From: Streptomyces sp. NBC_01351 | GTDB lineage: Bacteria; Actinomycetota; Actinomycetes; Streptomycetales; Streptomycetaceae | Direction: 5' to 3' | Length of the DNA: 64,000 bases | Assembly: GCF_036237315.1 (NCBI RefSeq) | Contig: NZ_CP108356.1 | Location: 6,639,501-6,703,500, forward strand | Shown here: piece after piece, positions 26,435 to 35,535 of the stretch | How positions within the stretch are numbered: the stretch's first letter is position 1 | Layout of the letters: each line of letters begins with the position of its first letter | Notes under the pieces: model-generated | What the model saw: the letters and a program-made list of their open reading frames with translations, nothing else | Told to the model about the DNA's origin: nothing | Database searches by the model: none | Translations under genes and position numbers: made by a program

Positions 26435-28978
26435 CTACTCGGGCTGCTGCGTGGCCGCCGCCGCGAGGGAGGTCAACAGGCCCGCCAGACGCGTCGTACG
26501 CGGCTTCGGCAGCACCTCCGCGACCGCCCGCGGCAGCGCCTGGTCGACGCCGTGCACCACGGAGAGGTGCCGCTCGGCACGCCCGAACGCCGTGTACACC
26601 CAGTCCCGCGACAGCGCCTGCGCCGCGTCACCCGGCAGTACGACGACCACCGCGGGCCAGCGCGCCCCCACGGCCTGGTGCGCCGTCACCGCCCAGCCGT
26701 GCCGCACCCGGGACTCCACGAGCTCCTTCGGTACGACGACACGCGCGCCCGCGCGGTCCAGGTGCAGCCCCGCCGCGTCGGCCGACACCACGCGGGCCGG
26801 CAGGGCCCGCCCGGGCGAGGGCACGTACACGACCCGGTCACCGGGGTCGAAGCCGCCGAACCGGCCGGGGCCGGGGTTCAGCCGCTCCTTCAGCGCCGTG
26901 TTCAGCGCCCGGGTGCCGGCGGAGCCGCCGTGGCCCGGGGTGATCACCTGGACGCTGTCGGCCGGGATCCCGAAGGCCCGCGGCACGGACTCGGCCACCA
27001 GCTGCACGGCCCGGTGCACCGCCTCCCCGGCGTCGCGCACCGGGACGATGACGACCTCCTTGCCGGGGGCGTCGACCTGCGTCAGCTCGCCGATGCCGAT
27101 CCCGGAGACCAGCTCGCCGAGGGGGCCCGGGTCGGGGGTGCGGGAGATGACCTGGGGGCACACCTTGGCCGCGAGGAGATCGGCGAACACCCGTCCGGCC
27201 CCGGCCGATCCGAGCACGCCGGGATCGCCGGACAGGACCAGCCGGGCCCCGTCCGGGACGCACTCCACCAGTGCGGCGGCCGTCTCCACGTCCAGCTGCG
27301 GGGCGTCCAGGACGACCAGCAGGTCCAGCGCGAACTGCCCGTCCGCGTCCCGGCCGGGACCCTCGGCGCCGGACAGGAGGTCGGCGACGGCAATGCCCTG
27401 CGGCGTGGGCGCGTGCGTGGCGAGGCAGACGCGCAGGCCGAGTTCGCGGGCCGCCGTCAGTAGGGCGAGGGGTTCGGCGCGGGCGGCCTCGCCGCCGGTG
27501 TGGGCGACCAGGCCGTGGCCCGCGACGGCGCGGATCAGTTCGGCGCCGGTGCGGTGGGCGGTGGCGGCCGCGTCCCAGTCGGCCGGGCCGTCGAAGGTGT
27601 TGGCCAGCCGGGCCAGGCCGTCGGCGAGGCTCTCCTCGGCCATGGCGGAGCCCTCCAGGCCGACGAGCACGCGTACGGGCTGCTCCTCGCCCTCCTCCTG
27701 CGGGGGCGGGCCGAGGGGCTCGTGGAAGACGAGTACCGAGCCCTCGGCGATGGCCTGTTCCAGGGCCTCGGCGGGATCCGGCACCCCGTACTGGACCAGG
27801 GCCTTCTCCAGGACCGGCGCCTCCAGAACGGTGTGCCCCTTGAGCCCGGCCTGCGCCAGCAGCCAGCCCACCAGGGAGGTGGTCCGGCGCTCGTCCCCGG
27901 GTCCGGCCTCGGGGCCGAGCAGCGCGCGGGCGAAGCCGTCGGCCTGGGTCGGGCGGACGGTGGGGACGGCCAGCAGCCGCCAGGGGTTCTCGGTGAGCTG
28001 TTCGGCGGCGCCGGCGCCGAGCGCGGTCGCCGCCGGGGCGGCCAGGGCCTCCGGGGCCCCGGCGCCGGCCAGCACGGCCCGTACGGCATCGACGTCTCCG
28101 GGCGCGGCCGCGGCCGCGGGGGCCGGCGGGGCCGGGCGCTGGGGCTGCGGGGGTGCGGGCGCCGCCTTGCGGGGGGCGGCCACGGTCGGGGCCTCGTCGA
28201 AGTACACGGCCGGGGGCTTCGCGCCGCTCTCCACGGCCCGTACGGCGGCCAGCAGGTCGGCGGCCTTCCCGCTGAGCTTCGCACCCGCCTCCACGGGCGC
28301 GGCCCGCTCGGCCTTGCGCCGCGCGATGCGCTCCCGCTCGACCTTCTGCGCGGCCAACTCGGCCGCCGCCTCACTCAGCGCGGGCCCGGCCGTCTCGCCG
28401 GCCGCGGCCTCGCCGCTCGCGCCGGCGCCTCCCGCGCCCGCAGACCCGGTGTCAGGCTCCTCGGCCTCGCCGGCCGCGGCTTCTGCCGCCTCCGCGCCCG
28501 CGGACCCGGTGTCAGGCTCCTCGGCCTCCGCCGCGTCCGGTTCGCGTTCCCCGGCTGCGGGCTCGGTGGCCGGGTGGGTGGCCTCGGGGTCCGGGGTGGG
28601 CCCTGCGGGGCTTTCCCCCACCCCGCCCCTTCCCGAAACCGGAGGCTCCGCCCCCGGACCCCCGACCTGCGGCCCGCTGTCCCCGGCTGCGCCTACGGCC
28701 TCGACCTGCGGCTCAACGTCTCCGGCCGTGCCCGTGCCCGCGTCGGCCTGTGGCCTGCCGTCCCCGGTGGCGCTCTCGGCCCCGGCCTGAGGCTCGTTGG
28801 TGTCGGTCGAGCCCTCGGCCGCGGGCTGCGGTTCGTCGGCTCGGGGGGTCGGGGCGGGAGTGGGTGGGGTGGTGGGGTCCGGGACAGGGGTACCCGTGGG
28901 CTCGGCCGCTTGCGCGGGGGCGGGCCCGGCGGGCTCGGCCGGTTCCTCCGCGGCGGGGGCTTGGCGGTCCGTACTCAC
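26435..28978 (-). CDS. RecD-like protein with degenerate ATPase motifs
   Basis: The protein is 847 aa from a GTG at 28978 that overlaps the aldo/keto reductase stop (GTGA). Residues 1-230 are a Pro/Ala/Glu/Gly-rich disordered region with internal repeats (EEPDTGSAGA twice). Residues about 295-360 resemble helix-hairpin-helix and RecD N-terminal segments. Where RecD has a P-loop (GGPGTGKT), near residue 489, this protein has HTGGEAARAEP, lacking the GK[ST]. The Walker B place reads LLVVLDAPQLD, and the UvrD_C_2 motif reads WAVTAHQAVGARWPAVVV (normally MTVHKSQG). The fold seems kept and ATP hydrolysis lost. It may be a scaffold or DNA-binding protein. It is co-transcribed with the reductase. 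Confidence 0.8.
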   Translation of the reverse strand: MSTDRQAPAAEEPAEPAGPAPAQAAEPTGTPVPDPTTPPTPAPTPRADEPQPAAEGSTDTNEPQAGAESATGDGRPQADAGTGTAGDVEPQVEAVGAAGDSGPQVGGPGAEPPVSGRGGVGESPAGPTPDPEATHPATEPAAGEREPDAAEAEEPDTGSAGAEAAEAAAGEAEEPDTGSAGAGGAGASGEAAAGETAGPALSEAAAELAAQKVERERIARRKAERAAPVEAGAKLSGKAADLLAAVRAVESGAKPPAVYFDEAPTVAAPRKAAPAPPQPQRPAPPAPAAAAAPGDVDAVRAVLAGAGAPEALAAPAATALGAGAAEQLTENPWRLLAVPTVRPTQADGFARALLGPEAGPGDERRTTSLVGWLLAQAGLKGHTVLEAPVLEKALVQYGVPDPAEALEQAIAEGSVLVFHEPLGPPPQEEGEEQPVRVLVGLEGSAMAEESLADGLARLANTFDGPADWDAAATAHRTGAELIRAVAGHGLVAHTGGEAARAEPLALLTAARELGLRVCLATHAPTPQGIAVADLLSGAEGPGRDADGQFALDLLVVLDAPQLDVETAAALVECVPDGARLVLSGDPGVLGSAGAGRVFADLLAAKVCPQVISRTPDPGPLGELVSGIGIGELTQVDAPGKEVVIVPVRDAGEAVHRAVQLVAESVPRAFGIPADSVQVITPGHGGSAGTRALNTALKERLNPGPGRFGGFDPGDRVVYVPSPGRALPARVVSADAAGLHLDRAGARVVVPKELVESRVRHGWAVTAHQAVGARWPAVVVVLPGDAAQALSRDWVYTAFGRAERHLSVVHGVDQALPRAVAEVLPKPRTTRLAGLLTSLAAAATQQPE

Positions 28979-29958
28979 AGCGTGCTCCAGTCCTGATCGG
29001 GGTAGCGGTGCACGGGCGCCGAAACGTCGTCCAGCGCCTGGCAGATCTCCTCCGGAAGAGTAAGGGCCTCCACCGACAAAGCCGCCGCGAGCTGCGCCGA
29101 TGTCCGGGCGCCGACGATCGGCGCGACCACTCCCGGCCGGTCGCGGACCCACGCCAGGGCCACCTGGAGCGGGGTCACCGCCAGTCCGTGCGCCGCCGTC
29201 GCCACCGCGTCCACGATCCGGCCCGCCGCGTCGTCCAGGTACGGGGCCACGAAGGCCGCCATGGACTCCGACCCGCCCCGGGAGTCCGCCGGGACGCCGG
29301 AGCGGTACTTGCCCGTCAGGACCCCGCGCCCCAGCGGGGAGGACGGGAGCAGGCCGACTCCCAGGTCGAGGGCCGCCGGGAGCACCTCGCGTTCCACGCC
29401 CCGCTGGAGGAGGGAGTACTCCATCTGGGTGGAGGCCAGGCGGGTGCGCGCCCCGGGCGCGGCCAGTTGCCAGGTCGCCGCCTTCGCGAGCTGCCAGCCG
29501 CTGTAGTTGGAGACGCCCGCGTACCGCGCCCTCCCGCTGCTGACCGCCAGGTCCACCGCGTGGAGGGTCTCCTCCAGCGGGGTCGCCGGATCGAAGGCGT
29601 GGACCTGCCAGAGGTCGACGTGGTCGGTGCCCAGCCGGTCCAGCGAGGCGTCGAGCGCGGCGAGGAGGTGCCCGCGCGAGCCGTCGAAGCGCCGGTCCGG
29701 GTCGGGCACGCTGCCCGCCTTCGTCGCGATCACCACATCCCGGCGCGGGATCAGCCCGCCCACCAGCTGCCCGAGGAGGTACTCCGCCTCCCCGCCGCCG
29801 TACACGTCCGCCGTGTCGACGAGCGTGCCGCCCGCCTCCCAGAAGGTCTTCATCTGCTCGGCGGCGGCTTCCTCGCCGATGTCACGGCCCCAGGTGAGGG
29901 TGCCGAGGCCGATCCGGGAGACGCGCAGTCCGGTGCGGCCGAGATGCCTCTGCTCCAT
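28975..29958 (-). CDS. Aldo/keto reductase
   Basis: The protein is 327 aa from the ATG at 29958. It has the (alpha/beta)8 aldo/keto reductase signatures: LVDTADVYGGGEAE (catalytic Asp/Tyr), DVVIATKAG (Lys), HVDLWQVHAFDP (His) and RARYAGVSNYSGWQ. It is an NADPH-dependent carbonyl reductase of the YajO/YghZ-like group; the substrate is unknown. The stop overlaps the start of the RecD-like gene by 4 bp, so the two are co-translated despite unrelated functions. Confidence 0.93.
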   Translation of the reverse strand: MEQRHLGRTGLRVSRIGLGTLTWGRDIGEEAAAEQMKTFWEAGGTLVDTADVYGGGEAEYLLGQLVGGLIPRRDVVIATKAGSVPDPDRRFDGSRGHLLAALDASLDRLGTDHVDLWQVHAFDPATPLEETLHAVDLAVSSGRARYAGVSNYSGWQLAKAATWQLAAPGARTRLASTQMEYSLLQRGVEREVLPAALDLGVGLLPSSPLGRGVLTGKYRSGVPADSRGGSESMAAFVAPYLDDAAGRIVDAVATAAHGLAVTPLQVALAWVRDRPGVVAPIVGARTSAQLAAALSVEALTLPEEICQALDDVSAPVHRYPDQDWSTL

Positions 29959-30070
29959 GAGCGCTGAGACTACTGGGGCGCTGACGAATGGGACCCGGGC
30001 GCGCTACAGTCCCCGCACACGCACGTTACTGACCGGTAAACCGGCAAGTGAATCCGTAAGGGGACGACAC

Positions 30071-31120
30071 ATGCGGCTCGGCATCAATCTCGGCTACTGG
30101 GGTGCGGGCATGGACGCCGACAACCTCGCCGTCGCACAGGAGGCCGACCGCCTCGGCTACGACGTCTGCTGGGCCGCCGAGGCCTACGGTTCGGACGCCC
30201 CGACCGTGCTCGCCTGGGTCGCCGCCCAGACCGAGCGCATCGACGTCGGCTCCGCGATCCTGCAGATCCCGGCGCGCCAGCCCGCCATGACCGCCATGAC
30301 CGCGGCCACCCTCGACTCCCTGACCAAGGGCCGCTTCCGCCTCGGCCTGGGCGTCTCGGGCCCGCAGGTCTCCGAGGGCTGGTACGGCGTCAAGTTCGAC
30401 AAGCCCCTCGCGCGCACCCGTGAGTACGTCGAGATCGTGCGCAAGGCCATGAGCCGCGAGCGGCTCAGCTACGAGGGCGAGCACTGGACCCTGCCGCTGC
30501 CCGGCGGCCCCGGCAAGCCCCTCAAGCTGACCGTGCACCCCGAGCGCGAGCACATCCCGCTCTACATCGCCGCGATCGGGCCGAAGAACCTGGAGCAGAC
30601 CGGCGAGATCGCCGACGGCGCACTGCTGATCTTCCCGGCCGCCGAGCACCTGGAGGAGACGGCCCTGCGCCACATCCGCGCCGGCCGCGAGAAGGCCGGG
30701 CTGACCATGGACGGCTTCGACGTCTGCCCGACCGTGCCGCTGGCGCTCGGCGAGGACGTGAACGCGCTCGCGGACATGTTCCGCCCGTACACCGCCCTGT
30801 ACGTGGGCGGCATGGGGAGCCGCAAGCAGAACTTCTACAACCAGCTGGCCCAGCGCATGGGCTACGAGAAGGAAGCCGCCGACATCCAGGAGAAGTACCT
30901 GTCGGGCGACAAGACCGGAGCCGCCGCGGCCGTCCCGCACTCGCTGATCGACTCGACCACGCTGCTGGGCCAGGTCGAGCGCATCGCGGACGGGATGAAG
31001 GCCTACGCGGAGGCCGGGGTCACCACCCTCACCCTCGCCCCGGCCGGTTTCACCCTGGACGAGCGGATCGCCGCCCTGCGCGCCGGCACCGAGGCCATGG
31101 AACTCGCCGGACTCGCGTGA
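30071..31120 (+). CDS. LLM-class F420-dependent oxidoreductase
   Basis: The protein is 349 aa from the ATG at 30071, with AAGGGGA upstream. The luciferase-like monooxygenase fold is seen in MRLGINLGYWGAGMDADNLA, CWAAEAYGSDAPTVLAWVAAQTERIDVGSAILQIPARQPAMTAM and RFRLGLGVSGPQVSEGWYG. The close match to the F420-type 'LLM class' proteins of actinobacteria suggests coenzyme F420 rather than FMN (inference). The upstream gap carries a small inverted repeat, ACCGGTAAACCGG (about 30034-30046), that could bind a regulator. Confidence 0.9.
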   Translation: MRLGINLGYWGAGMDADNLAVAQEADRLGYDVCWAAEAYGSDAPTVLAWVAAQTERIDVGSAILQIPARQPAMTAMTAATLDSLTKGRFRLGLGVSGPQVSEGWYGVKFDKPLARTREYVEIVRKAMSRERLSYEGEHWTLPLPGGPGKPLKLTVHPEREHIPLYIAAIGPKNLEQTGEIADGALLIFPAAEHLEETALRHIRAGREKAGLTMDGFDVCPTVPLALGEDVNALADMFRPYTALYVGGMGSRKQNFYNQLAQRMGYEKEAADIQEKYLSGDKTGAAAAVPHSLIDSTTLLGQVERIADGMKAYAEAGVTTLTLAPAGFTLDERIAALRAGTEAMELAGLA

Positions 31121-31159
31121 TCAGGCCTGATCCGGCCTGACCCGCATCGCAACGCCTGC

Positions 31160-31199
31160 GGCCGTGGTGGGGGCTCGGGGGGTCTTCCCCGCCACGGCC
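31160..31199 (+). terminator. Hairpin terminator after the LLM gene
   Basis: GGCCGTGGTGGGG pairs with CCCCGCCACGGCC (one wobble pair) 39 bases after the stop. The remaining gap up to 31328 contains no visible gene. Confidence 0.75.
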
Positions 31200-31328
31200 G
31201 ACACCGCCAACAACGCTCGGGGAGCCCGTGGGGTTACGCACCGCGGGCCATCACCTCGTTTCGTTCATTCGGACGAGTAGCGCACCCCCTCGGTTGCCCG
31301 CCCGCGCGACCGGGGTTTGACTCGGTGC

Positions 31329-32117
31329 ATGCTCTCTGCCCGCAGCCTGTTCCAGGAGATCGTCGACAACGACGACACCTTTCAGCTGTTCTGCTCCATC
31401 GCCGCCAGCGGGGAGACCCAGGGCGGCTGGGAGAACGGCCGTATCGCGGCCCTCGTGCCCGACGGCATGCGCGACCTCGCGCCCAAGATCACCCGGCACG
31501 GTGCCGACGAGGACAAGCACGGGCGGATCTTCAACGCCCTGCTCCGCAAGCGAGGCCTGCCGCCCGTCCCCGTGCCGCCCGAAACCGACTACACGATGCT
31601 GCTGGAGCGCGCCGGCATCGGCCTCGCCCACGAGAAGCTGCGCCGGGACGAGCCGCTGACCGAGCGGGACATCGTCGTCTACCTCTCGCACAGCCGGGTC
31701 ACCGAACAGCGCGCCGCCGACCAGATGGACATGCTGGTCAAGAACTTCGGCGACCACCCGGAGCTGGGCAAGGCCATCCGCCTGATCAGCCACGACGAGG
31801 ACAACCACCTCGCCTACTGCCACGAGGAGTTGCTGCGCCTGGCCCGCCAGGGGCACGGCCGCACCATCCAGCAGGTGCTGCGCGAGAGCGCGCTCGTCGA
31901 GATCCGGGTCTACCGCGACGTCAGCCTCGCCGTCATGGCCCACATGGGACGGCTGCTGAACTGGCCCGCACCCAAGGCCGCCGCGCTCGCCGCGGGCATC
32001 CGGGGCATGCACGCGTACGAACGCTTCAGCGGCTGGCACCGGATGGTCGGCCTGCAACTGCCGCAACGGCTCGACGCACTGGGCGGGGTACCCGCCACCG
32101 CGCCCGAGTACGCCTAG
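31329..32117 (+). CDS. Ferritin-like domain protein
   Basis: The protein is 262 aa from the ATG at 31329; a TTG at 31317 is an alternative. It is all-helical, with Glu/His-rich segments spaced as in ferritin-like four-helix bundles: HGADEDKHGRIF, TERDIVVYLSHSRVTEQRAADQMDML, ISHDEDNHLAYCHEEL and VEIRVYRDVSLAV. It could bind a di-iron centre. It lacks the ferritin cage signature, so the role (oxygenase, iron binding or RNA-modification type) is open. It is convergent with corA. Confidence 0.75.
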   Translation: MLSARSLFQEIVDNDDTFQLFCSIAASGETQGGWENGRIAALVPDGMRDLAPKITRHGADEDKHGRIFNALLRKRGLPPVPVPPETDYTMLLERAGIGLAHEKLRRDEPLTERDIVVYLSHSRVTEQRAADQMDMLVKNFGDHPELGKAIRLISHDEDNHLAYCHEELLRLARQGHGRTIQQVLRESALVEIRVYRDVSLAVMAHMGRLLNWPAPKAAALAAGIRGMHAYERFSGWHRMVGLQLPQRLDALGGVPATAPEYA

Positions 32118-32131
32118 ACAGCTTCCCCGGG

Positions 32132-32162
32132 AGCGGGCCGGCCGCCCATGGGCCGGCCCGCT
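32132..32162. terminator. Bidirectional terminator overlapping the corA stop
   Basis: A 12-bp perfect stem AGCGGGCCGGCC / GGCCGGCCCGCT with a 7-base loop lies between the ferritin-like and corA genes. Confidence 0.85.
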
Positions 32163-33153
32163 ACAGCCAGCCCCGGCGCTTGAACATGCGGTGCAGGCCC
32201 AGGCACGCACCCACCATGATCGCCAGTACGAGCGGATAGCCCCAGGTCTGCTTCAGCTCCGGCATGTGGTCGAAGTTCATCCCGTAGATCCCCGCCACCA
32301 TCGTCGGAACGGCAGCCATCGCCGCCCACGCCGAGATCTTGCGCATGTCGTCGTTCTGCCGGACGCCCATCTGCGCCAGGTGCGCGGCGAGCGCGTCCGA
32401 CAGCAGCCGGTCCAGCCCCTCGATGTACTCGTTCGCCTTGGTCAGGTGGTCGGCGACGTCACGGAAGAACGGCTGGGCCTGCTCGTGGACGAAGGGCACC
32501 TGCCCGAACGCGAGCCGGTCCATCGGCTGGAGCAGCGGGCTCGTCGCCCGGCGGAACTCCAGCACCTGCCGCTTGAAACCGTAGATCCGGGCAGCGGTGT
32601 TCTTGGTGTCCGAGGCGTTCGGCGCGAACACCTCCGCCTCCAGCTCCTCCAGGTCTCCCTGGAGCTCGGCCGCCACCTCGATGTAGTGGTCCACCACCGC
32701 GTCGGACACCGCGTAGAGCACGGCCGTCGGACCGTGCCGCAGCACCTCCGGCTCCTGCTCCAGCCGGCGCCGCACGGCGGCCAGCGGGGCCCCCTCGCCG
32801 TGCCGGACCGTGACCACGAAGGAGTCGCCGATGAACACCATCAGCTCGCCCGTGGTCACGGTGTCGCCGTCCTCGTCGTAGATCACCGGCTTCAGGACGA
32901 CGAACAGCGAATCGTCGTACACCTCCAGCTTCGGCCGCTGGTGAGCGGTCAGCGCGTCCTCCACCGCCAGCGCGTGCAGCTTGAACTCGTCGCGGACGTG
33001 GTCGAATTCCTCCTCCGTCGGCTCGTGCAGCCCGAGCCACAAGAAGGCGTCACCGGTCGCCCGTGCCTCGTCCAGGGCATCGGAGAAGTCGCCCGGCCCC
33101 TCGACCCGAGCCCCGGACCTGTAAATCGCGCAGTCCACAATCACCCGGGGCAT
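32161..33153 (-). CDS. corA: CorA-type magnesium/cobalt transporter
   Basis: The protein is 330 aa from the ATG at 33153, preceded by AGGGAAG. A large cytoplasmic alpha/beta funnel domain is followed by a long helix (VAAELQGDLEELEAEVF ... YIEGLDRLLSDALAAHL). Two C-terminal membrane helices follow (KISAWAAMAAVPTMVAGIYGMN and YPLVLAIMVGACLGLHRMF). The universal GMN selectivity motif is present in YGMNFDHMPEL. It forms a pentameric Mg2+ channel. It starts 77 bp from the divergent phosphatase gene. Confidence 0.95.
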   Translation of the reverse strand: MPRVIVDCAIYRSGARVEGPGDFSDALDEARATGDAFLWLGLHEPTEEEFDHVRDEFKLHALAVEDALTAHQRPKLEVYDDSLFVVLKPVIYDEDGDTVTTGELMVFIGDSFVVTVRHGEGAPLAAVRRRLEQEPEVLRHGPTAVLYAVSDAVVDHYIEVAAELQGDLEELEAEVFAPNASDTKNTAARIYGFKRQVLEFRRATSPLLQPMDRLAFGQVPFVHEQAQPFFRDVADHLTKANEYIEGLDRLLSDALAAHLAQMGVRQNDDMRKISAWAAMAAVPTMVAGIYGMNFDHMPELKQTWGYPLVLAIMVGACLGLHRMFKRRGWL

Positions 33154-33230
33154 TCTTCCCTGCCCGGGCCCCGCCCGCACTCCGGCGACACCTCGCCGTG
33201 CCTCTCCCGGCGGGGCCTAGGCTGTACCCC

Positions 33231-33941
33231 ATGGCCACGCTGATCCTCGTACGACACGGGCGGTCCACCGCCAACACCGCTGGACTGCTCGCCGGATGGA
33301 CCCCGGGAGTGGCCCTGGACGAACGCGGCGCCGAACAGGCCGCCTCGCTGCCCGGACGGCTCGTCGGAGTGCCGCTCGCCGCAGCCGTCACCAGCCCCCT
33401 GCAGCGCTGCCGGGAGACCCTCGCGCCGCTCATGGCCGCCCGCCCCGAGCTGGAACTGCACACCGACGAGCGGATCGGCGAATGCCACTACGGCGACTGG
33501 TCGGGCCGCAAACTCTCCGAACTCGCCGACGAACCCCTCATGAAGATCGTCCAGCAGCACCCGTCGGCGGCCGCGTTCCCCGGCGGCGAGTCCATGCGCG
33601 CCATGCAGGCCCGCGCCGTGGAATCCGTACGGGAATGGAACGCGCGCATCGAGGAGGAGCGCGGGAGCGACGCCGTCTTCCTGATGTGCTCCCACGGCGA
33701 CATCATCAAGTCCCTTGTCGCGGACGCCCTCGGCATGCACCTGGACCTCTTCCAGCGCATCCACGTCGACCCCTGCTCGGTCACCGCGATCCGGTACACG
33801 CCGACCCGGCCGTTCGTGTTCCGGCTCGGCGACACCGGGGACTTCGGCTCGCTCGTGCCCGGCGAGAAGACCCGCACGCCCGACAAGGCCGCCGAGGACG
33901 CCGGGAACGCCGTCGTGGGAGGCGGCGCGGGCGCGGCGTGA
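33231..33941 (+). CDS. Histidine phosphatase (MSMEG_4193-type)
   Basis: The protein is 236 aa from the ATG at 33231. It begins MATLILVRHGRSTANTAGLL with the phosphoryl-accepting His in RHG. A second arginine site (SPLQRCRETL), the acid GECHYGDWSGR and a second His in MCSHGDIIK complete the histidine-phosphatase core. It belongs to the actinobacterial subgroup found next to DUF3090 and mshC. This gene begins the run phosphatase - DUF3090 - SCO1664-like - mshC, whose conserved order suggests a shared process, although only mshC is characterised. Confidence 0.92.
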   Translation: MATLILVRHGRSTANTAGLLAGWTPGVALDERGAEQAASLPGRLVGVPLAAAVTSPLQRCRETLAPLMAARPELELHTDERIGECHYGDWSGRKLSELADEPLMKIVQQHPSAAAFPGGESMRAMQARAVESVREWNARIEEERGSDAVFLMCSHGDIIKSLVADALGMHLDLFQRIHVDPCSVTAIRYTPTRPFVFRLGDTGDFGSLVPGEKTRTPDKAAEDAGNAVVGGGAGAA

Positions 33942-34029
33942 TCGAACGGCGCAGTAGGGTGGACTGGCCATAGGAAACAGCACAGCCACGCGCAGACCTC
34001 CCCCTGCCGCCGAGACTTGGAGACTGGAC

Positions 34030-34620
34030 GTGCCCCGTCAGGTGTTCCTCTACGACCCGCCGGACCGCTTCGTGGCCGGCACGGTCGGTCTGCCGGGACG
34101 CCGTACGTTCTTCCTGCAGGCCTCGTCCGGCCCCCGCGTCACCAGCGTCTCCCTGGAGAAGACCCAGGTCGCGGCGCTGGCCGAGCGGATGGACGAGCTG
34201 CTGGACGAGGTCGTACGGCGCACCGGGGGCAACGCCCCCGTCCCGGCCGTCGCCCCCGCCGAGGCCGCCGACACCGCGCCCCTCGACGTCCCCGTCGAGG
34301 AGGAGTTCCGCGTCGGCACCATGGCCCTGGCCTGGGACGGCGAGGAACAGCGGATGATCGTCGAGGCCCAGGCCCTGGTGGAACTCGACGCGGACTCCGA
34401 CGAGGACCTCGCCGAAGCGGAGGAGCGCCTCCTCCAGGACGAGGAGAACGGCCCGCCGATGCTCCGCGTCCGCCTCAGCGGCGTCCAGGCCCGTGCCTTC
34501 GCCAAGCGGGCCCTCGACGTGGTCAACGCGGGCCGCCCGCCGTGCCCGCTGTGCAGCCTCCCGCTGGACCCGGAGGGCCACGTGTGCCCGCGCCAGAACG
34601 GCTACCGGCGCCAGGCGTGA
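34030..34620 (+). CDS. DUF3090 protein
   Basis: The protein is 196 aa from a GTG at 34030. Hallmarks are VFLYDPPDRFVAGTVGLPGRRTFFLQA at the start and a C-terminal CPLCSLPLDPEGHVCPRQNGYR, a zinc-ribbon-like tail with three Cys and a His. The family is restricted to actinobacteria and of unknown function. The stop overlaps the start of the next gene (GTGA), so they are translationally coupled. Confidence 0.93.
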   Translation: MPRQVFLYDPPDRFVAGTVGLPGRRTFFLQASSGPRVTSVSLEKTQVAALAERMDELLDEVVRRTGGNAPVPAVAPAEAADTAPLDVPVEEEFRVGTMALAWDGEEQRMIVEAQALVELDADSDEDLAEAEERLLQDEENGPPMLRVRLSGVQARAFAKRALDVVNAGRPPCPLCSLPLDPEGHVCPRQNGYRRQA

Positions 34621-35426
34621 GCACCGGGGGGGAGCTGGAGGAACTGCTCGCCGAGGGCGAGCTGAACGTCGTCGGCCGGATCCGCGAGGCGTCCAACGCC
34701 GTCCTGCTGTGCACCGTCACCCACGACGGCGTGAGCGCCGACTGCGTGTACAAGCCCGTCAAGGGCGAGCGGCCCCTGTGGGACTTCCCCGACGGCAACC
34801 TCGCCCAGCGCGAGGTCGCCGCCTACCTCGTCTCCGAGGCCACCGGATGGGGCCTGGTCCCCACCACGGTGCTGCGCGACGGACCGTACGGCGAAGGCAT
34901 GGTCCAGCAGTGGATCGAAGCGGTGGCGGAGGACAACCCGGCCGCCGGGCTCCTCGCCCTCGTCGACGGCGAGGAAGCGGGGGAGGGCTGGAAGCCCGTC
35001 GCCTTCGCCGACGTCGGGGAGGGCCGCACCGCCCTGCTCGTCCACGCCGACGACACGCGACTGCGTCGGCTCTCCGTACTCGACGCCGTGATCAACAACG
35101 GCGACCGCAAGGGCGGCCACCTGCTGCCCGCCCCCGACGGGCGGCTCTACGGCATCGACCACGGCGTCAGCTTCCACACCGAGGACAAACTGCGCACCCT
35201 GCTGTGGGGCTGGGCGGGGGAGCCGCTGACCGACGAGGCCCGCGAGGTCCTGGCCGCGCTGACCGCACAGCTGGCCGAGGGAGCCCCCCTCGCCACCCGG
35301 CTGGCCCAACTGATCACCACGGTCGAGCTGGCCGCCGTACGGGAACGGGTGGCACGGCTGCTGCGCACCGGGATCCACCCGCAGCCCTCGGGGCAGTGGC
35401 CGTCGATCCCCTGGCCGCCGGTCTGA
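34617..35426 (+). CDS. SCO1664-family protein, PI3/4-kinase-like fold
   Basis: The protein is 269 aa from the GTG at 34617 overlapping the DUF3090 stop. VYKPVKGERPLWDFPDGNLAQREVAAYLVSE has the ATP-binding Lys and the Glu of an atypical kinase. VINNGDRKGGHLL followed by LYGIDHGVSFH resembles a catalytic loop and metal-binding (DFG-like) motif of the PI3/4-kinase or actin-fragmin kinase fold. The substrate is unknown. The steady linkage with DUF3090 and mshC is a lead. The 109-bp gap to mshC contains no clear terminator, so one operon is plausible. Confidence 0.88.
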   Translation: MSTGGELEELLAEGELNVVGRIREASNAVLLCTVTHDGVSADCVYKPVKGERPLWDFPDGNLAQREVAAYLVSEATGWGLVPTTVLRDGPYGEGMVQQWIEAVAEDNPAAGLLALVDGEEAGEGWKPVAFADVGEGRTALLVHADDTRLRRLSVLDAVINNGDRKGGHLLPAPDGRLYGIDHGVSFHTEDKLRTLLWGWAGEPLTDEAREVLAALTAQLAEGAPLATRLAQLITTVELAAVRERVARLLRTGIHPQPSGQWPSIPWPPV

Positions 35427-35535
35427 ACCGGCCGGCACGACACGCACAGAATCAGCCAGAGCGCAAGAGTGCCGATCAAGACAACAGTGCAGGTCCGGTT
35501 CGTTTCCGGAACACCCGTCCGGTTAGGCTCGACGC

